Source of the DNA: Diatrype stigma
Taxonomy: Eukaryota > Ascomycota > Sordariomycetes > Xylariales > Diatrypaceae
DNA: 64,000 bases
NCBI GenBank assembly: GCA_022225965.2
Contig: JAKJXP020000060.1
Coordinates: 222,869 to 286,868, forward strand
Reading direction: 5' to 3'
Shown here: one piece after another, positions 11,414 through 22,769 of the stretch
Layout of the letters: the number at the start of each line of letters is the position of its first letter
How positions within the stretch are numbered: position 1 is the stretch's first letter
Program-made: the position numbers and the translations under genes
The notes under the pieces: model-generated
The model's database searches: none
Told to the model about the DNA's origin: nothing
The model's input: only the letters and a program-made list of their open reading frames with translations

Positions 11414-12245
11414 ATGGATTTGCGCAAGCTTGACCCAGAAGAAAACAGGCGTCGTATGAGAAACGGGCAGCTCTACTTCGCCTTCGCCCCTGACCTTATC
11501 GCCGATCGGAGACGGTGCAGCGCTGCTCTCAAAGCATTCAATGACGCCGGAGACGTGGACCGCCGGAGACTCGTAGAGTTATTTCAGGCGTGAGTAGCGG
11601 GTGTCCGATCACCCCATCCAACAGCCCAGTGAACCCTCCCCTCTGATTCGTCATCTATAGAATCCAAGCCGATACCACGCCGCTCCCACCAGTGGCACCT
11701 ACCCCAGAGGAAGATGAAGACTTATTCGCCAACTCTGTGTGGTGTGACGGCCCGATCAAGATGGATTACGGGTACAATGTCAAGTATGCCCGTGTTGCTT
11801 TGACGATCCTCTAGCTAGCTGCCTGCTGATCGATCCCACAAGGTTCGGAGAGAACGTCTACGTAAACTCCAACTCCACATGGATTGACACGTGTCTCATA
11901 ACCGTAGGATCCCGAACCTTGATCGGCCCAAACTGTTCGTTCTACTCCGGCACCCATCCGACGGATGCTAAGGTTCGAAATGGCACCAAAGGCCCCGAGG
12001 GTGGAGCCCCGATTACCATTGGCGAGGACTGTTGGTTTGGCGGGAACTGTATCGTGCTTGCTGGAGTGACTATCGGCCGCGGAAGTACTATCGGAGCGGG
12101 TAGCGTGGTGACGAAGGATATCCCCTCCAACGTCGTTGCAGTTGGTAACCCGGCGAGAGTATTGAGGCAGACGACCGAGGTCCCCGCAGACCAACTGCCG
12201 CCGGGTTATAAGCCGTACGGTAACAGCGACTCCAGTTCTCCGTAG
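11414..12245 (+). CDS. Maltose/galactoside-type O-acetyltransferase (left-handed beta-helix)
   Basis: Hexapeptide-repeat O-acetyltransferase of the LacA/Maa/NodL family, transferring acetyl from acetyl-CoA to a hydroxyl of a sugar or sugar-like acceptor; the acceptor is unknown. Three exons, 11414-11589, 11661-11783 and 11843-12245 (introns 71 and 59 nt, GT-AG), encode 233 residues, close to the bacterial family length of about 200. Exon 1 encodes the N-terminal helical Mac domain (MRNGQLYFAFAPDL). Exon 3 holds the parallel beta-helix with hexapeptide repeats; the THP motif (YSGTHPTD) contains the expected catalytic His, followed by GEDCWFGGNCIVLAGVTIG and GAGSVVTKDIPSNVVAVGNPAR, the typical acetyl-CoA-binding end. 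Such genes in fungi are often thought to derive from bacteria, but the two introns here show it is well settled. It converges with the TMEM170-like gene, stop codons 6 bp apart. Confidence 0.92.
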
Positions 12246-12251
12246 ACTGTC

Positions 12252-12816
12252 TCACAAGCCACCTTGTATGGTAAAAGACGAGACAATAAGCACCAGGACA
12301 TTGATCCAGGCCCAGATGAACGGGATCCAAGTAGACATTCCATAGCATCCGGCAGTATAGACAGCGCCGAGTCTGCGACGACAGTCAATATTAAATGCAT
12401 CGCTGCTCAGGCATGAGGACCGGTACACTTACACCACTCCGACTACACTGCCAGCGAGCGCGCCTTCAATCCCAGCGATCAAGCCATAGACGATAGGGAC
12501 AGCCCAGATGTATTTCCACGTCGACCGTCTCTTCCCAACCTGCATAAACACCGCGGCGGCAGCTGCACCGAAGTAGAAGATAGCATATAGTATCAGAGTC
12601 CAAGTCGCAGTGAACCGCCAGGAGTCCCATAGAGTATAAATGGCGAAGCTTTCATCTTGCGGAGGCCAGTATAGGAGCGGGAACCGCGGGTTTTGGTAGC
12701 CGGCAGGAGGATAGTCGGGGCAATTAACGCTGCATGAAGGCGAATAAGTTAGCAGCCGACATGGAATCTTGGGTGTCTTGCGTTCAGGTCGGCGATTGGG
12801 CTTACCGTATGCCCAT
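12252..12816 (-). CDS. TMEM170-family integral membrane protein
   Basis: Small multi-pass membrane protein resembling the TMEM170 family, which in animals acts in ER and nuclear-envelope shape; the fungal function is not established. Three exons: 12806-12816 (11 nt of coding sequence), 12433-12729 and 12252-12372, with GT-AG introns of 76 and 60 nt, giving 142 residues. The first intron has a GCTAAC branch site before CATGCAG. After a short Pro-rich N-terminus (CPDYPPAGYQNPRFPLLYWP), the conserved start of the family, SFAIYTLWDSWRFTATWT, leads into three hydrophobic segments of about 20 residues. The protein ends in the conserved STWIPFIWAWINVLVLI and SSFTIQGGL. None of the single open frames in the region is this gene; it appears only once the introns are removed. 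Family assignment rests on overall pattern and remembered motif similarity. Confidence 0.82.
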
Positions 12817-13323
12817 CAGGGCTACATATAGGATATTCGTTCGAGGGATGCACAGCAGATTTTTAGGACGCTGAAAGTCTCGATTCCTTGACGCGGGTTG
12901 TAATAAGATGTCGCATTCCACGATCTCGAGTCTCCTTCTCCCTGGCCAATACAAAGGGACCTAAGCCGGTACCTGTAGCTGTACACAGCTCGCACTTGGC
13001 TTGATTAAACCTAGCTCGGCCGTCCCTTAGTTCGAGGTTGTTTAGGAGGTCTCCACTGACGGAAAGTGACGTCGAACCTCGGCAAAACACGTTCGGTTGG
13101 TGCCGACGATGTGCAAGCACCCCGTGCTGTACCTACCAGTTACCTACCTGTTATACCTTAGGTACCTAGACGTGCCTACCTCACACCTACATATAAATGA
13201 ACACCCGCTAGATTCAAACGCCCACGACGACAGCAACGACGACGACAAGAACAACTACGACGAAGACGGCGAGGACGATGCGATGAAGGGGAAGTCAAAA
13301 CACACACCACGCTGATAACGACA
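12817..13323. other. Divergent promoter between TMEM170-like gene and PEX8-like gene
   Basis: About 500 bp between start codons of two divergent genes. CTACCTACCTGTTATACCTTAGGTACCTA-type steps occur at 13133-13171, a motif style repeated in several intergenic regions of this window. A TATAAATGAAC string at about 13190-13202 is a candidate TATA element for the PEX8-like gene. Confidence 0.4.
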
Positions 13324-15576
13324 ATGCCAGCCGATCGAATGTTAGCGACCGTCCTGCGGGCCTACCAGGACCCGCCCAACGCAGCGCAGACCGACGCCAT
13401 CTTCGGGACGACGGCGACGCTGCTATCGTCTCTCAACAACCCGCTCAACCTCTCGCTCCTGACCTCGCACTTCCTGACCGCGCGCGCCATATGGCAGCCC
13501 TCCCCCGTCCTCGACGACAACGGCCTGCAGACCTGCCTGCGCATCATCAGCGTCTACAACACGGCGGCCTCCCACGTGCGCCGGAACGAGATCGAGAACA
13601 GCGCCAACGCCCACGCCCACGCAGCCGGCGGCGGCAAGGGGGGGCCGCAGCAGCAGCAGTTCCCGCCGACCGTGGCAGTGGGCAGCGGCGTGTCGAGCGA
13701 GGAATGGGCGCGCGCGGTCGCCAAGGGCGCCGACGACCGGTCGGCCCGGTGGCAGCACTGCCTCGTCCTGACGGGCGTGCTGATGGGCATGGAGGGCGAG
13801 GAGAGGAGGACGCTGTCCCGCAGCCTCCGGTGGACGCTCGCGCAGGCCGTCGTGACGGCCGCGAACCTCGCGCTCGAGGACCCGGCCCGCTCCGGGCCCC
13901 TGGGGAGCGGCGCCGTGGTGCTGGCGCTGACGTACGCGTTCCCCCTGCTGTCGGACTACGTGAAGCGGTCGCTTGACTGCGACGCGCTCCTGCCGGCCAT
14001 CGTCTGGTCCATGACGGGACACGAAGGGTTCCAGCGCGGGGAGTTCCTTCGCGCGATCGCCGGCGATGCTGCGCCGGAGCGGAACGTGTGGTGGCCGGCG
14101 AATTCGCCCTCGATGGTGCGGCTTCAGCATCTCGTCACTCGGCCACTGGTCCAGAATATGGGCCCGTTAACGCGGCTGGCCGATTTCGCCATCCAGCATG
14201 CCAAGAATCCAAACATCGTTCTTGAAATCCATGATGAGCTCCTGACTTTCACGGCGGAGTTACTAGAGAAATGGGAACTATGTCCACTATCCGGCATAGA
14301 TCTATCTACCGAAATGACGATCTTGCCTCCTGACGTACTCCAAGGCCCTTGGGGGACATTATGGCAGCTCTTAAAGAAGATCATGTATACCGTCGTCGCA
14401 GCGCTGCAGCCCATCTTACGCCGCGCGTTGCTAGATCCTTACATGCGGCATGACTTCCTAGCGCCAGCTATAGCCTCGAAGACTCTACATGCCCTGCGGA
14501 ACCTAGCTTTCGTATCTTCCCGGCAGAACGCCGGCTCCTTCCAGGTGTACACCTTCACCTATCTCACCTCCCTCGACATCATCACACGATACCCAGACGC
14601 CTGCGTCGCCTTCCTCGAAGACACGCTCCCGCCAGCAGCAACGACGCAGAGCCCGCAGACACCACCTCCCCTCGCCCAGGCACTCACCCTCTTCTACCTC
14701 AACACGGCCGAGCACCTCCCCCTCTCGGTCCCCACACCCGCCTGCGAGACCTTGATGATCGGCCCCGCCGCGGCGCTCCTCGCGCCAACGTCGTGGCTCA
14801 CGCAAGTTCAGCAATCACAGTCACGACCACCCCAACCGCCAGCCCCAGCCCTCGCCCTCGAGCTCTTCGAAGCAGCGCACTCGTGCGTGCTCTCGGCGCT
14901 GTCGTGCCCGGAACAGCACGGCGCCCTGACGGCCCCGCTCGTGCCCTTCTACGTCGACGCGCTGCTCGCGTCGTTCCCCGCGCGCGTCGCCCCGCGCCAG
15001 TTCCGCCTCGCCTTCCGCACCGTCGCCCAGGTCGTCAGCCCGCCCTTCCCCATCGCCGCCTCCCACCCGGACCTCGGCGAGACCCTGCTCGAGATGCTGC
15101 TCGGCCGGGCCACCACGCCTCCCGGCGAGGGGGGCGCCTCGACTGCTCCCCTCGACGACCATCGCCACGGAGACGGGCAAGCGGATCACGAAGAGGAGGT
15201 GCAAGCCCCCCCCTCCCTGCTCTCGGAGCAGACCACCCTCCTCCTCGCCCTCGTCGACGCCATCCCCTACCTGGCCCCGCCGGCCGTCGCCCCGTGGCTG
15301 ACGCGCGCCGCGGCCGCGCTCCGCGCCGTCCCCGACCCCGCCATGCGCGATGTCGTCCGCCGCCGCCTCTGGGACGTCCTGGCTGCCGGCGAGCTCGACG
15401 TCGAGCGCGCCGCTGTCGGCGTGGCGTGGTGGGGCGTCGGCGGCGGGAGGGAGATGGTGTTGTTCGGCGATAGTGATGGTAATAGGGGAAGTGGCGGTGG
15501 AAGGGAGGAGTTCATGATGAGCGGTGCGTTGGGTGGTGCTGGGGCGGGGGAGGAGAAGGAGAGGAGCATGCTGTGA
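13324..15576 (+). CDS. PEX8: Putative intraperoxisomal peroxin Pex8
   Basis: A single-exon protein of 750 residues that I match to filamentous-fungal Pex8, the peroxin on the matrix side of the peroxisomal membrane that links docking and RING complexes in matrix-protein import. Support is the N-terminus MPADRMLATVLRAYQDPPNA, which resembles fungal Pex8 entries I recall, the alpha-helical, Leu-rich body (ISVYNTAASHVRRNEIEN, RSARWQHCLVLTGVLMGME), the absence of catalytic motifs, and the C-terminal tripeptide Ser-Met-Leu, a PTS1-like ending; Pex8 proteins of other fungi carry a PTS1. Low-complexity inserts (Gln/Gly near 100-115; Gly/Glu-rich tail) are typical of filamentous fungi. Base composition is GC-rich at both ends and more balanced in the middle (about 14160-14560). 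The start is the first ATG. Other possibilities are an unrelated HEAT-like helical protein, so the symbol is tentative. Confidence 0.62.
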   Translation: MPADRMLATVLRAYQDPPNAAQTDAIFGTTATLLSSLNNPLNLSLLTSHFLTARAIWQPSPVLDDNGLQTCLRIISVYNTAASHVRRNEIENSANAHAHAAGGGKGGPQQQQFPPTVAVGSGVSSEEWARAVAKGADDRSARWQHCLVLTGVLMGMEGEERRTLSRSLRWTLAQAVVTAANLALEDPARSGPLGSGAVVLALTYAFPLLSDYVKRSLDCDALLPAIVWSMTGHEGFQRGEFLRAIAGDAAPERNVWWPANSPSMVRLQHLVTRPLVQNMGPLTRLADFAIQHAKNPNIVLEIHDELLTFTAELLEKWELCPLSGIDLSTEMTILPPDVLQGPWGTLWQLLKKIMYTVVAALQPILRRALLDPYMRHDFLAPAIASKTLHALRNLAFVSSRQNAGSFQVYTFTYLTSLDIITRYPDACVAFLEDTLPPAATTQSPQTPPPLAQALTLFYLNTAEHLPLSVPTPACETLMIGPAAALLAPTSWLTQVQQSQSRPPQPPAPALALELFEAAHSCVLSALSCPEQHGALTAPLVPFYVDALLASFPARVAPRQFRLAFRTVAQVVSPPFPIAASHPDLGETLLEMLLGRATTPPGEGGASTAPLDDHRHGDGQADHEEEVQAPPSLLSEQTTLLLALVDAIPYLAPPAVAPWLTRAAAALRAVPDPAMRDVVRRRLWDVLAAGELDVERAAVGVAWWGVGGGREMVLFGDSDGNRGSGGGREEFMMSGALGGAGAGEEKERSML

Positions 15577-16864
15577 GTTTTTGTAGTGAGTAACGTGAGC
15601 AAGCGAGCGGGTGAACCTGCAGATGGATAATTAATGATGTGTGTGTGGTGTAAGAGTGAAGAGGCGGGATTACTAGGTACGATGGAACGAAGGAGAAAGC
15701 ATCGGCGAGTTTGTCATCATGTTTCAAGAATGGTCAAGGGTAGGCGGGCGTTGATGGATAGTACCTACCGACTTACATGTCTACCTACTCACTTAGATAT
15801 AAGAGCCAAAGGCGATACTTAATGAAGCAAAGCATGTTATATATAAAGTTGTTATATACGCACACCTTTAATATGCAAAGCAAGACGTCATAAAAATTAC
15901 ACGGCAAGCCTTTTCAAAGGAGCTCGCTCATGTAATCTAGAGTGTTACACCCCCTACCTTACTTCGATAAGTGTGCCTAATTAACTCAGGGGTTGCTTAC
16001 TAAGTATTTACGAATGTAGGACGGATGGGATTAGGTATATTCCTCGACGGTAGGTGGGCAGGCACACACGTACCAAATACATATATCTCAATGCGCAGAC
16101 GCAATTACCGGGCTACATGTACGTGAATGCATGAACAGGGCGGCTGGGGACAGCATGAATTGCCTGACTGTACTGTTGATTTCACATATACATATTGGAG
16201 CCAGCAAGCAGGTGGTCAACACACTCGTTAGGAAAGTGGACGTTTACTCGCTAATCAGCTAAAGAAGGGGATAGATAATCAAGCAAGCAAGCAGGCAATT
16301 TGGCAATGAATCCCGTGAGCTACCTTGTTGTAACCAAGCCCCTCGGGTTTCTTATCAAGATTTCAATACAACTTTGCTCGTTCACCCATCCATGCATTGC
16401 TATGCTGTTCCGTTCCGTTCCGTAGCCCGTCGGCGCGCCGTTCCAGCGACGATTACTCTGCCAAAAGCCATATTGCTGTCGGGGATGCTAGGTAAGTAGG
16501 TAGGTAAGTACATGTGATAATAAAGAAGCCTCATGTTAAGCCCGTTGATGTTGTGCCCCCAACGCCTTGCCATACACATATACAATGATGCCAAACAAAA
16601 AAGAAGGTAATACGCTGATGTGTGTAGCACACACATTGCGGTAAGCCGGTATTGATCCCTAAGCCCCAAAACTGACCGGAGAGAAATGCCGTATATGCAA
16701 CCGTGCTATGAGTCCTCCCCCGCCTCTATCCTTCTAATGCCTAACACATAATGCCAACTTCGCTTCTCGCGTATATGTCGATTGTGTTCTATAACAGTGC
16801 CATATGCTATCAGCCCATGCCATTGTTCATAGAATCTGACGTCTTATCTCCCTCGGCATCCCGC
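15577..16864. other. Intergenic, no supported gene
   Basis: About 1.3 kb between the convergent PEX8-like and ZRT3-like genes. It contains short direct runs such as AAGCAAGCAAGCAGGCAA (about 16280-16298) and GTTCCGTTCCGTTCCG (about 16406-16422), and GTAAGTAGGTAGGTAAGTA at 16492-16510. No coding signal was recognised. Confidence 0.5.
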
Positions 16865-18575
16865 TCAATGCGCGTCCGACGTGAACGCGTTGCTGACGCC
16901 CAGCAGGGTCATGCCGAGGAAGGCGAAGAAGATGCTGAGGTTGCGGTCGTGGTTGAGGCTGAGGCTCTCGACGAAGAGCTGCAGGGCGACGCTGGCCATG
17001 ATGCCGGCGGTGAGAGCGAAGAGGCAACCGTAGGCGGCGGCGTCGGGCGTCAGGCGCGTATGGCGAGCGAGCTTGAACCACAGGGCGGCGATGGCGGCGC
17101 CGAACGGCTGGCTGAGGCCCCCGAGCGCCGCCGACCACGCGATAGCCCGCGCGCGGCTGTGCAGCGCTAGGTACAGCGGCAGCGCCATGGCGAAGCCCTC
17201 GCTGACGTTGTGCACCGCCAGCGCCAGGAACACGTTGAACCCCAGCGATGGGTTCGCGTGATTCGTCGCGTACGTGATGAAGCCCTCTGGAAACTTGTGT
17301 AGTGCGATCGCGATCGATGTCTGCAGGCCTATGGACAGGAAGGCGTTCTCCGGCACGTGGTGGTGGTGCTGCGCCTCGATGTCCTCAATGGTTCCGGACT
17401 CACCAACCACTGTCTCTCCACCCTCCACTTCGTGATCTTCCTCTCCGTGCGAGTGCGAGTGCAAGTGAGTATTACGGTGCGTTGGGCTTACGGGCGACTC
17501 AGTCAGGTGGTCCTCGTCTTCTTCCACTATCGCCATGCTATCGGAACGTTGTTGCGTAAGGTTGGTCGTGGTGCGGGAAAAGGTCGGTACTCGAGATATT
17601 ATCCCCCCTGGTCGATTGTTGATATGCTTGAAACATTCTTGACCGCATGGATCCGAGTATCCATAGCAAGGCCCCGACTCGTCGCAGTTTGGCTTCGTGT
17701 CCTTCACGAATGACATGACCCTCTTAGGCACCTGAAACATGGACGGTCTTCGCTCTGTTGCAACCGTTTCGCTGCGGTGTAGGTCGGAAACACGATGAGA
17801 TGGTGTTCCATCAAGAATAGAATCTGTACTCTCTCGGTCGTGAACATGCCCATTATAATGAGGTTCGGCCGAGGACAACAATGGTGTAGATTCGCTAGCG
17901 AGACCGTTCGAAGCTGCTTGGGGCTTCACAGGGGCGGACTGTTTGCGAACGAGGGAATGACGGTGCCTATTAAAGCCCTTGAAGTATGATGCCTGTCTCC
18001 GGCCATGGACATCAGCGTCGTGGAGGTCATCTATACCGTGGGGATCGTTGTGAGTATGGTCGCAGTCGACAACGTGTGATGGCAAGAACTGGTGAAACAG
18101 CCTCGATATAGCCTGAATGCCAATAAAGCCAGCAACGAAACAAGCCATGAGGATGAAGCCTGCTGGCTGGTCCGAATAACCACCCTTCTTAAGGTAGCTC
18201 TTGGCCTCAGGCAACATGCTATATAGAGACATAAATAACTATATATGCGCCTCGGTGTTAGATCTCGATCGCCAAGGTTCACTATGGGGGGTACTGATAA
18301 GATCTTACCATAACACCAAAACTCAAACTCAATGAGCTTGCCAAAAATTCATTGCTATCCTGGATTCGGAAATCGCGCTTGCTGGGCACGAGACGTACTA
18401 GTGAATCGACGCAGATGACGCTGGCCCCCAGTACGCACGCTTCAGATCGTGAAGGGTCAGCCCTGAAAATTTACTCACAGGCTTTGGGCTTTGGTGTTGA
18501 ATTTCACTTACCGATACCGCTCACCACGGACATGATCCATCCCCTGGCGTCGTTGCTCACTTCTGCAACCTCCAT
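16865..18575 (-). CDS. ZRT3: ZIP-family zinc transporter, Zrt3-like
   Basis: ZIP (SLC39) metal transporter resembling yeast Zrt3, which releases stored zinc from the vacuole to the cytosol. Three exons: 18512-18575, 18309-18439 and 16865-18238 (introns 72 and 70 nt); exon 2 joins phase 1, exon 3 phase 0, giving 522 residues (Zrt3 is 503). The N-terminus ARGWIMSVVSGIACVLGASV is the first membrane segment, ending QDSNEFLASSLSLSFGVMLF. A long cytosolic His/Asp-rich loop follows (CDHTHNDPHGIDDLHDADVHG; later HLHSHSHGEEDHE and AQHHHHVPE), typical metal-sensing or -binding loops of ZIPs. The ZIP core motifs are HKFPEG (379-384) in segment 4 and HNVSEG (408-413) in segment 5, which form the binuclear metal site. 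The C-terminal half has four further segments. Intron 1 uses an AAG acceptor; a nearby CAG acceptor would break the frame. The subfamily call is likely, the ZIP family certain. Confidence 0.92.
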
Positions 18576-19804
18576 CGTGGCTGCTGTCCACTCGGAACGG
18601 GCAACACCCCCTCGTCTTGTGTCTCGATGAAGTATATCTGGTCGTCTTTCATGAACAGGTGCTAAATTCTAAGCTAGGTCTGAGACAAGTATGAGTTTAG
18701 CTGCTGCAATCGTTATTCTGTTCTTGGAGCTGGAATTGGAGCTGGAAACCGGATGTTCTGATGCCGGATGCTGCTGGATGCTGGTTGCTGAGTCCCTGGC
18801 CTTCCAGTTATAAGTCTCTGCTAGTGCGGATTCAGGTCTGTGGTGGGCTTGAATAACCGACTTCAAATATTGTCTACAAATACAAGGAAAGAAAGGAACG
18901 CTCCCGCAATAGCTATATAGAGAAACACTAGGGAAGTCGATGTCAAGTTTGCATTAACATGAAGGTAGATAGATGGCAGGTTTGAAGTGATGGAAGGTTC
19001 GAAGGTTGAGACGACCTTGGAGCCTCTACTATGTACGTACAAGTAGGGAACCTTGGAAGGTTTACAACTGCCGTTAGCTGCCTACAAAGGAGATACCTAA
19101 AAAAGGTACTTGTTCCGTATAGCGGTTGCAGTGGATTGTCATTGTACCGATGCCCTGAAACGCGGGCGGTGAAATCGCCTATGATGGAATGCCAAGAACG
19201 GGATCGTGAGAACCTTGATGGACATCCTTTTAGGTCATGTCAGCGTCAATGGGCTGAAAGGGACTGGCAGAATTGGCAGTTCCATACAAAGTAGGTTCTG
19301 TATTGAACAAGGGACCCCCACCAGCCTTGACAGGGGCTAATCAGATCCATATCTATGTACATGCAGGTACGTACTTCCATGGCACAAAGTCCGAAAATCA
19401 GCGGCGGGCAGTCTAAGCTTACATAATAAGTACTGTATAGGTAGGTAGGTACCTCATGGAACCTCAGCACCTGCAGCTTGGCATGTCTGTCTGAGTGCCT
19501 TAAGGCGCGGGGGTTTCAATATTGAGTTGAAAATGCTCCTTGAGCCATTTCAGTTGAGTGGTATTCCGAAATCCTTGGGACAGCCTTTTGGCGGCAAAGT
19601 CAACCATCGAATTACCCCCTCACGCGCTATAGTATCTCGGGATGTTCGTTGTCGCCGTTCCAAAACTTCCAAAGGCAATAACCAATCACTAGAGGGGTAA
19701 AGTGAGGCAGCCGAGGAACAGCTAAAAAGCACCTTTGGAAGACATTACTGATTAAGTTGCACATTTCTTTATTGTGCCTCGCATAGTCGATTTTGTCCAG
19801 CTCA
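18576..19804. other. Intergenic, no supported gene
   Basis: About 1.2 kb holding the ZRT3-like promoter. Contains a GCTGGAATTGGAGCTGGAAACC repeat-like tract (about 18725-18747) and TAGGTAGGTAGGTACC steps at about 19439-19453. Short open frames show no motif. Confidence 0.45.
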
Positions 19805-22769
19805 ATGGCGTCTCAGAACACCTACCTCGCATACAAGCGGGACACCAGGCACTTACTATACTGGATGATTCGGGCATCAAACAACATCATCAAGTCTTCG
19901 CCGACGGCTGAAGACGATGCCACGGAGCCCCTGAACACCACCGGTCAAATTACCGTGTCGGACATAGTACTCATGTCCAAACGCATTGCAAAGCACATCA
20001 ACCCAGTGCCAGCCGTCATCTACGAACTGTTCCAGTCAGTCATAGAAGCGAGAACGACCACCTATGCCGCCTTTTAGCAGATTGTTTCGAAGAAACCGGA
20101 TGCAGAAATCGAGAAGAGCAATGCTTCTCACAAGTACTTCATCGATTCTCTAACCGAGGCCTTTGAGGCTCTTGGTGGCCAAATATGGCAATCCAGGGCG
20201 AAGACCGAAGATGACAAGAATAAGACGACAGACCAAATAGAAAAAGTGGTATTCTCCAACAAGTTTAATGCGCTCAATCTCAACACGTCAAAGGAAGGCG
20301 ATGAAGACGAGGGGGTCATCAACGACGATGATTCTGACCCAGAAGATGAACCTGCGGCGGGTCCTCAGAGACGCCAACACAAGAAATCTTCCGGCAAAGG
20401 GAAGAAGGGCAAGAAAGGGAAGAAGCCTAAAAAGAAGCAAAGGCCCGCAGCAACCAAGGATACGAACCTGGACGATGAGCTACCGGATTATCGAAGGCGA
20501 AAGTGGCATTGTGACCGAATATCTCATGGCTGTCTATGCCCTTTTCCGGGAATGGACCAAGCTTCGGAACTATGTACAGGACCTCTGGAAAGAGGTGGCA
20601 TATGAAGACCTCAATGGTGCGGTGGCTGGATGTGTCTCAAACCTGGCCATTGCGATGGTAAAGCGGACAGGGTCAGCAATGTTCGTCGATTTCCCCGGCC
20701 ACGATTCATACGAGACCGTCATGCAGACTATCACACGCGGAGATCCTGAGAAAGCTCAGAGCAATTTCACCTTGACGCTATACTCACATGAACCGGGGCC
20801 AAGGGCTGGAATTACCCGAAAGGTTGAGGAGACAAAATTGGATGTTAAGGAGCAGTTTTCGATATACACTTATCAGAACCTTCTTGATTTCATAACTGAT
20901 TTCCAGAGGACTCGCAGCGGCAAACCATCTAGATAGATGCTTGCTGAGATTCAGGGTTGGGATCCCAATTTCGACCTCCAGCGAGCCACCAACGAACAGA
21001 GGCTTAAGTGGCGTCGAGCGTACACTATAAACTGGCTTTATGACCTTGTCAATCTCTTTTCGTCTATTGTCGTGCAACGCAACACCCTGAAGGGTCAGCA
21101 CCATCTCTACGAAAGAGTAGACTGGTCTATCCAAGGCCCATGGAATGTACATCGTCGTCTTTTCGGTCTGAATGAATTTGCTGGTACGATAACCTCACTT
21201 GCAATGCAGAAGCAAGGTACAGACGTCCGCCAAAAGATACTACCTTATCACGTCTTTCAACTCCAGTGTATCGTTGACTCGATGACGGTATCCCGTGGAT
21301 GGTCGCTAAGTGGCCTCAGAGGACATGTTCTCCACCCCCCTGCAAAGACATTTAGGCCCAGAAGAGATGTTGATCTATTCCTTGACCGTCAGAACGAAAG
21401 GACTTGCTCAGGGTACCTGCAGGCAGTTGATGTCCTTAAACAATTCTTTGAAAAGGATGGAATATTGCATGGAAACCCTGAACGCCATCGCAACCACTTC
21501 GAGCTATTGAAGGGCATCCAAGAGGATTTCATCAACTGGCTCGGTGAAACCAAATATATGTACGGCTTTACTACCATTCCACCATCTCGGTTCTCCAATA
21601 CAAACGCGAATGGCCTATGGGAATACTCGCCATTCCTATGCGGCGTCGGTCTCATGGAAGGCCTCGAATTAGCATACTTGATGGGTATGCTACTATTGGA
21701 TCGAATGCCAGAGCCTTTCTGCTTGGTTCACCTACACAATATGCTGGTACAGAAAGGCTACATTTCTCAGCCAGTTGGATTATATGCCAGCTTAGAGGAC
21801 ATCTATGCGACCGCCTTTTTCGTCGGGGGAAAAATCCCTACTTCTGACTTCGGCCAAGCTTTCCTTGAAAGAGTCAACGCGAGCTCGTCTCGCCGCGCCG
21901 AGTTCAAACGACGTTCTTTAGCGCGAACAGCTGCAAAGACGGCCGTAGACGTTCATGGTGTGATGGACGTCAATGCAAATCGATTCTTCAGAACCAATTC
22001 AACTCTGGCGTTGTACCGCCAAGCGGATTGGAATCCTGACCGAATACCCGAAAGCGACATCCAGGAACGATCCGCATTGGCTATAATGCGTCTTGCCCAA
22101 ACTAAACAAGTGGTTGATCCAGTAACAGGCAAAACACGATTCGAAGACACAGAGCTAGTCTCTCGGGAGAGGGCTGTCGGTATAGATGAAGAAGTACTGC
22201 TAAAAACGACATCCGACTTGCGCAAAATACTCACAAATGACAATATGGAGACCCCGGAAGCTCTGAAGGCCTTCATCCCGGAAGGACAACATATGGATTC
22301 AACTTCTAGACCCACTCAGAAGATTGGCGAGAGCACCAAGGCTAGCCAAAAGCCGGGTGATTTCGAAATTTCAGGGGTGAACGCCTTAGAGCTCCTCAAA
22401 TCCGACATCTACAACGACGTGTGTGGTGGCGTGCCATTATCAAGTCTCAACTTTATCTGGGTTATGGTACGATTTATGATGTTGTTCACGCAGTTCGAGG
22501 AGCGCTTGAGCCAATTGAGAAACCCACTCTATGTGCGTGCTTACGAGACGGATAGAGAGTGGTTCCAGGAGAAAAGGCTAGGCCTGACCGTGCTGGCATT
22601 GTTTGAGCAGGATGAAGAGTGTTTGAAGATCATGGCGAGAGAATTTGAGAGTCCGAGGGCCGGGTTCATGAATCACGTCTATTGGGAAGACTTGCAAGGC
22701 ATTGGGGAGAGGATGAGTAGATCGAAGAGAGGAGAGCATGATCAGACGCCGGATTGTACTGTGATGTAG
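19805..22769 (+). pseudogene. DUF6604-family gene, broken by two stops and a frameshift
   Basis: A long uncharacterised fungal protein with the N-terminal DUF6604 domain (TYLAYKRDTRHLLYWMIRAS). Read along one homology track it would be about 990 residues, but three breaks interrupt it. First, a TAG at 20075-20077 where the family expects Gln (YAAF then QIVS). Second, a frame change at about 20478-20486, between DDEL in one frame and YRIIEGESGIV in another; the local GAGCTA could reflect a short-repeat deletion. Third, a TAG at 20934-20936 just before MLAEIQGW. Both stops look like CAG to TAG, the change RIP makes, although the region is not AT-rich. The rest is well kept: a Lys/Gly-rich basic linker (about 20385-20450), then 610 open codons from 20937 to 22769. 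Function is unknown; related proteins are multi-copy in many ascomycetes. An assembly error could explain one break, hardly all three. Confidence 0.8.

Noticed and set aside
13423..15473. Long frames opposite or out of frame with the PEX8-like gene
   Set aside because: Arg/Pro/Ala-rich shadow translations typical of GC-rich coding DNA.
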